Shown: positions 61,938 through 64,000 of the stretch, one piece after another
Layout: the number at the start of each line of letters is the position of its first letter
How positions within the stretch are numbered: position 1 is the first letter of the stretch
Assembly: GCF_019703515.2 (NCBI RefSeq)
Contig: NC_059379.1
Coordinates: forward strand, 26,936,880-27,000,879
Source: Myxocyprinus asiaticus
Lineage: Eukaryota > Chordata > Actinopteri > Cypriniformes > Catostomidae
Reading direction: 5' to 3'
DNA length: 64,000 bases
Made by a program: the position numbers and the translations under genes
The notes under the pieces: generated by a model
The model's input: only the letters and a program-made list of their open reading frames with translations
Database searches by the model: none
Told to the model about the DNA's origin: nothing

Positions 61938-63060
61938 CATTAACGCATCAACCTGCCTTGCCGCATGTTAATTAGACTCACCATATTTTTAGCCCAGTAA
62001 TTAATCACTTAGAGACACACTGGTCACAGCATACGGCATATATTAAACATGGTGTGAAGTTTGAATTTTATGTCTATAGTCTGTGTTTCATGCACTTCAG
62101 TTACTGTGACATTTTTTTTTTTCATTGCCATGTCTTAATGTAAATACTTTGTTTTAATGAAGCATCAAGCATGCATACACTAAACATGACTGTGTAAGCT
62201 ACTGTTTTAACTCTTTAGTTTGTGTGCATCGCCAGTGGAATAAGTAACTATATTGACTCGACTACAAATTATTGGCGCATTGTACGCAATTAACAAACAC
62301 TAAGAAATTATCAGTAGCGTATTACGCTAGATGTGGTCAGTATGCACATTCCCTCCAGTTCTTTTTTTGTTTTGTTTTAGTGAAACGGGATGGCTGGCTG
62401 CGTAAAATAGCTTCAATTAGACGACACAACGCTTGCATCATTTAACTGCTGACCTTTTATATGTTGACACTGCTTTAGTACCTGCAATGTTGGCTTGGAA
62501 GTGTCGATTGCCATCTCTGAATGTTTTAAATATAGGACCATTTCTTATGATATAATAATGACTGTTAAGACAAAAAGAATACACCTGGAGGGGTCTGGGC
62601 TGGTGTAAAGTATATACATTTATGGAAGGTTTCCATTATAAAATAATAATGGTCCACTCAAGTGAATGGGAGTTTTTTTTGTTTTGAATTATGTTTCCTC
62701 AAGCTGATAAAAGTCTGTAGTGTTGTTCAGTGGCAGTCCTTTGTATTTATTTAAATGTTATGGATTTTTTCTCACATTTGCATTCCTCTATACATTATTG
62801 TAAATATATACTGCAGATGTACACAAACTGACAACAGGTTTATTAGCAATAAATATTTTTGCACCCTCTTTGGCACCGATTCTTTGATTACTCTGTGAAA
62901 TAATCTATGTGGGAAATAAAATGTATGGATAATGAAATTATATTCATGAGTAACTTGCATAAGAATGCATATTCTTAATGCATTTAATTTAATACAACCT
63001 GTGGTGAAATTAACTATTAGGATTCACCTTTATCTTTTCAATAAAATTTCCCCTGGAGTC
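61938..63060 (+). other. mprip: mprip 3'UTR with candidate polyadenylation signals
   Basis: Follows the distal stop codon. AATAAA hexamers at 62849-62854, 62915-62920 and 63040-63045, each followed by T/GT-rich sequence. The exact cleavage site cannot be decided from sequence alone. Confidence 0.65.
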
Positions 63061-63329
63061 AAACCGACTATATATGCAAAGTATGAAAAATCCTGAAAAA
63101 GAACAATTTGTCCTATAACATCAGTGATTACAGGATTCACCACACCAAGTCCCATAATCCTGCGCAATGGCTGCATGACTGTGACAGCTGTTGGACTCCA
63201 GCAGCATCAGCAAGCACAGCCTGGACCGAGGTTTGTCTAACCACAGACACAGGACTCCAAAAGTATGAGAACCTCCTATTTTATGCATTATTCAGTCCAA
63301 ACGTCACACGCTATTAAAACAGACGGGTT

Positions 63330-64000
63330 GCACTTGAAATAGCGTGTTTGATTCCAGCGAGATGAAGTTTACACTGGTTTCATGAGTAAATGCATCTGTC
63401 TTCTGCTCGGGTAAGTTTGCACGCGCTCTCTTTGTTTAGCGGAGATAGCTCGCGATGGGATTGGCAGACAGCTAAGTTGTTTGTGCTTTTATTTCTTATA
63501 AACAAATAGCTGCGGTTAGTAGCTCTAATAAACACCTACCCCTGTGGGACGCGTCAGCGAAAACTATTATTTCTAGTAAAAGTGTTAACATGCATGCTAG
63601 CGACATGTTAGGCTAATGTTAGCAAAACAATAGCGCATCCGATCAGTGAGACGGAAAGCGACACCCCGGTGTTTTCAGACACAGAGAGACGGTCCTGAAC
63701 TAAACACCCCACGGACAGATCCATACGAACTTAAGATACATTTGTCATCTTTGACGTTTAGCTTCTATGATATCCAGCTAGCCGCATCTGGCAGAATGAG
63801 ACCCTTCATGAAGTGCCAAAAGATAAATCTGGAGATATTATATGATATTAAACAAAACATTGGGTCGGGCTGTTGGAGTTTCACGTTGGCCACAAGAAAC
63901 TAGTCTCAGAAAGTGAGTAGGTGCCTAAATAGGAATTTTATGTGCTCTTTGTTCCTTCAGAAGCCCTTAAATGTGAATACAGAAAATTAAATGGGTTGTT
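63330..64000. promoter_or_regulatory. CpG-richer stretch, candidate promoter/first exon of the next gene
   Basis: CpG dinucleotides are visibly more frequent than in the preceding 60 kb (cacgcgctc, ctcgcgatgg, gacgcgtcagcg). A consensus donor (ctgctcgg|gtaagt) at 63411 follows a GC-moderate segment, as in a non-coding first exon. The open frame 63646-63903 has no recognisable domain. Strand and gene identity unknown. Confidence 0.3.

Overview
The window is vertebrate, most likely a cypriniform (carp/zebrafish-like) fish. It is AT-rich, gene-poor DNA with GT-AG introns, dense hAT/Tc1/Harbinger-type DNA transposons, tRNA-derived SINEs, and many copies of the short element that begins with AAAGGGATAGTTCACCC, which is familiar from cyprinid genomes. 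Species assignment is inference.

One protein-coding gene is clearly present: the 3' part of mprip (myosin phosphatase Rho-interacting protein, M-RIP/p116Rip) on the + strand. Twenty internal coding exons (23530 to 58307) join in frame into 1873 codons, followed by one of two alternative last exons (59004-59036 or 61866-61937). They encode the end of the first PH domain, a Ser/Pro-rich linker, a complete second PH domain split over four exons, a basic [16 protein letters not shown] region, a giant 2637-nt coiled-coil exon that can be skipped in frame, and the conserved C-terminal coiled coil. The upstream exons are not visible, so bases 1-23529 are read as an intron and/or upstream sequence. 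M-RIP is known to bring myosin phosphatase (through MYPT1) and RhoA to actin stress fibres. The exon order fits a scaffold with two lipid/actin-directed modules and a long coiled-coil tail.

Region by region: 1-8.7 kb holds an AT microsatellite, diverged duplicated repeats and a hAT insertion inside an older repeat. From 8.7 to 16.0 kb a hAT-type inverted-repeat pair encloses a piggyBac-like transposase fossil, another hAT, a dead Tc1 and a further hAT. From 16.0 to 20.5 kb several elements lie inside one another, including a Harbinger-like one. From 20.7 to 23.1 kb there is a hAT-like element and a rearranged Tc1. Exons begin at 23.5 kb. Large introns carry further hAT, MITE and SINE insertions, most notably 31.5-36.4 kb (adjacent and nested hATs) and 60.0-61.1 kb (a MITE carrying a THAP zinc-finger ORF). 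Beyond about 63.05 kb the mprip transcript should have ended, and the last kilobase is CpG-richer with a possible non-coding first exon of the next gene.

The most interesting points are two short mprip introns that are stop-free and a multiple of three (exitron-like), the THAP-carrying MITE, a clean filled-site/empty-site pair for a hAT insertion, and a Tc1 copy whose missing segment is found inverted just upstream. I found no CRISPR array, rRNA or functional tRNA, and nothing I can call a wholly new system.
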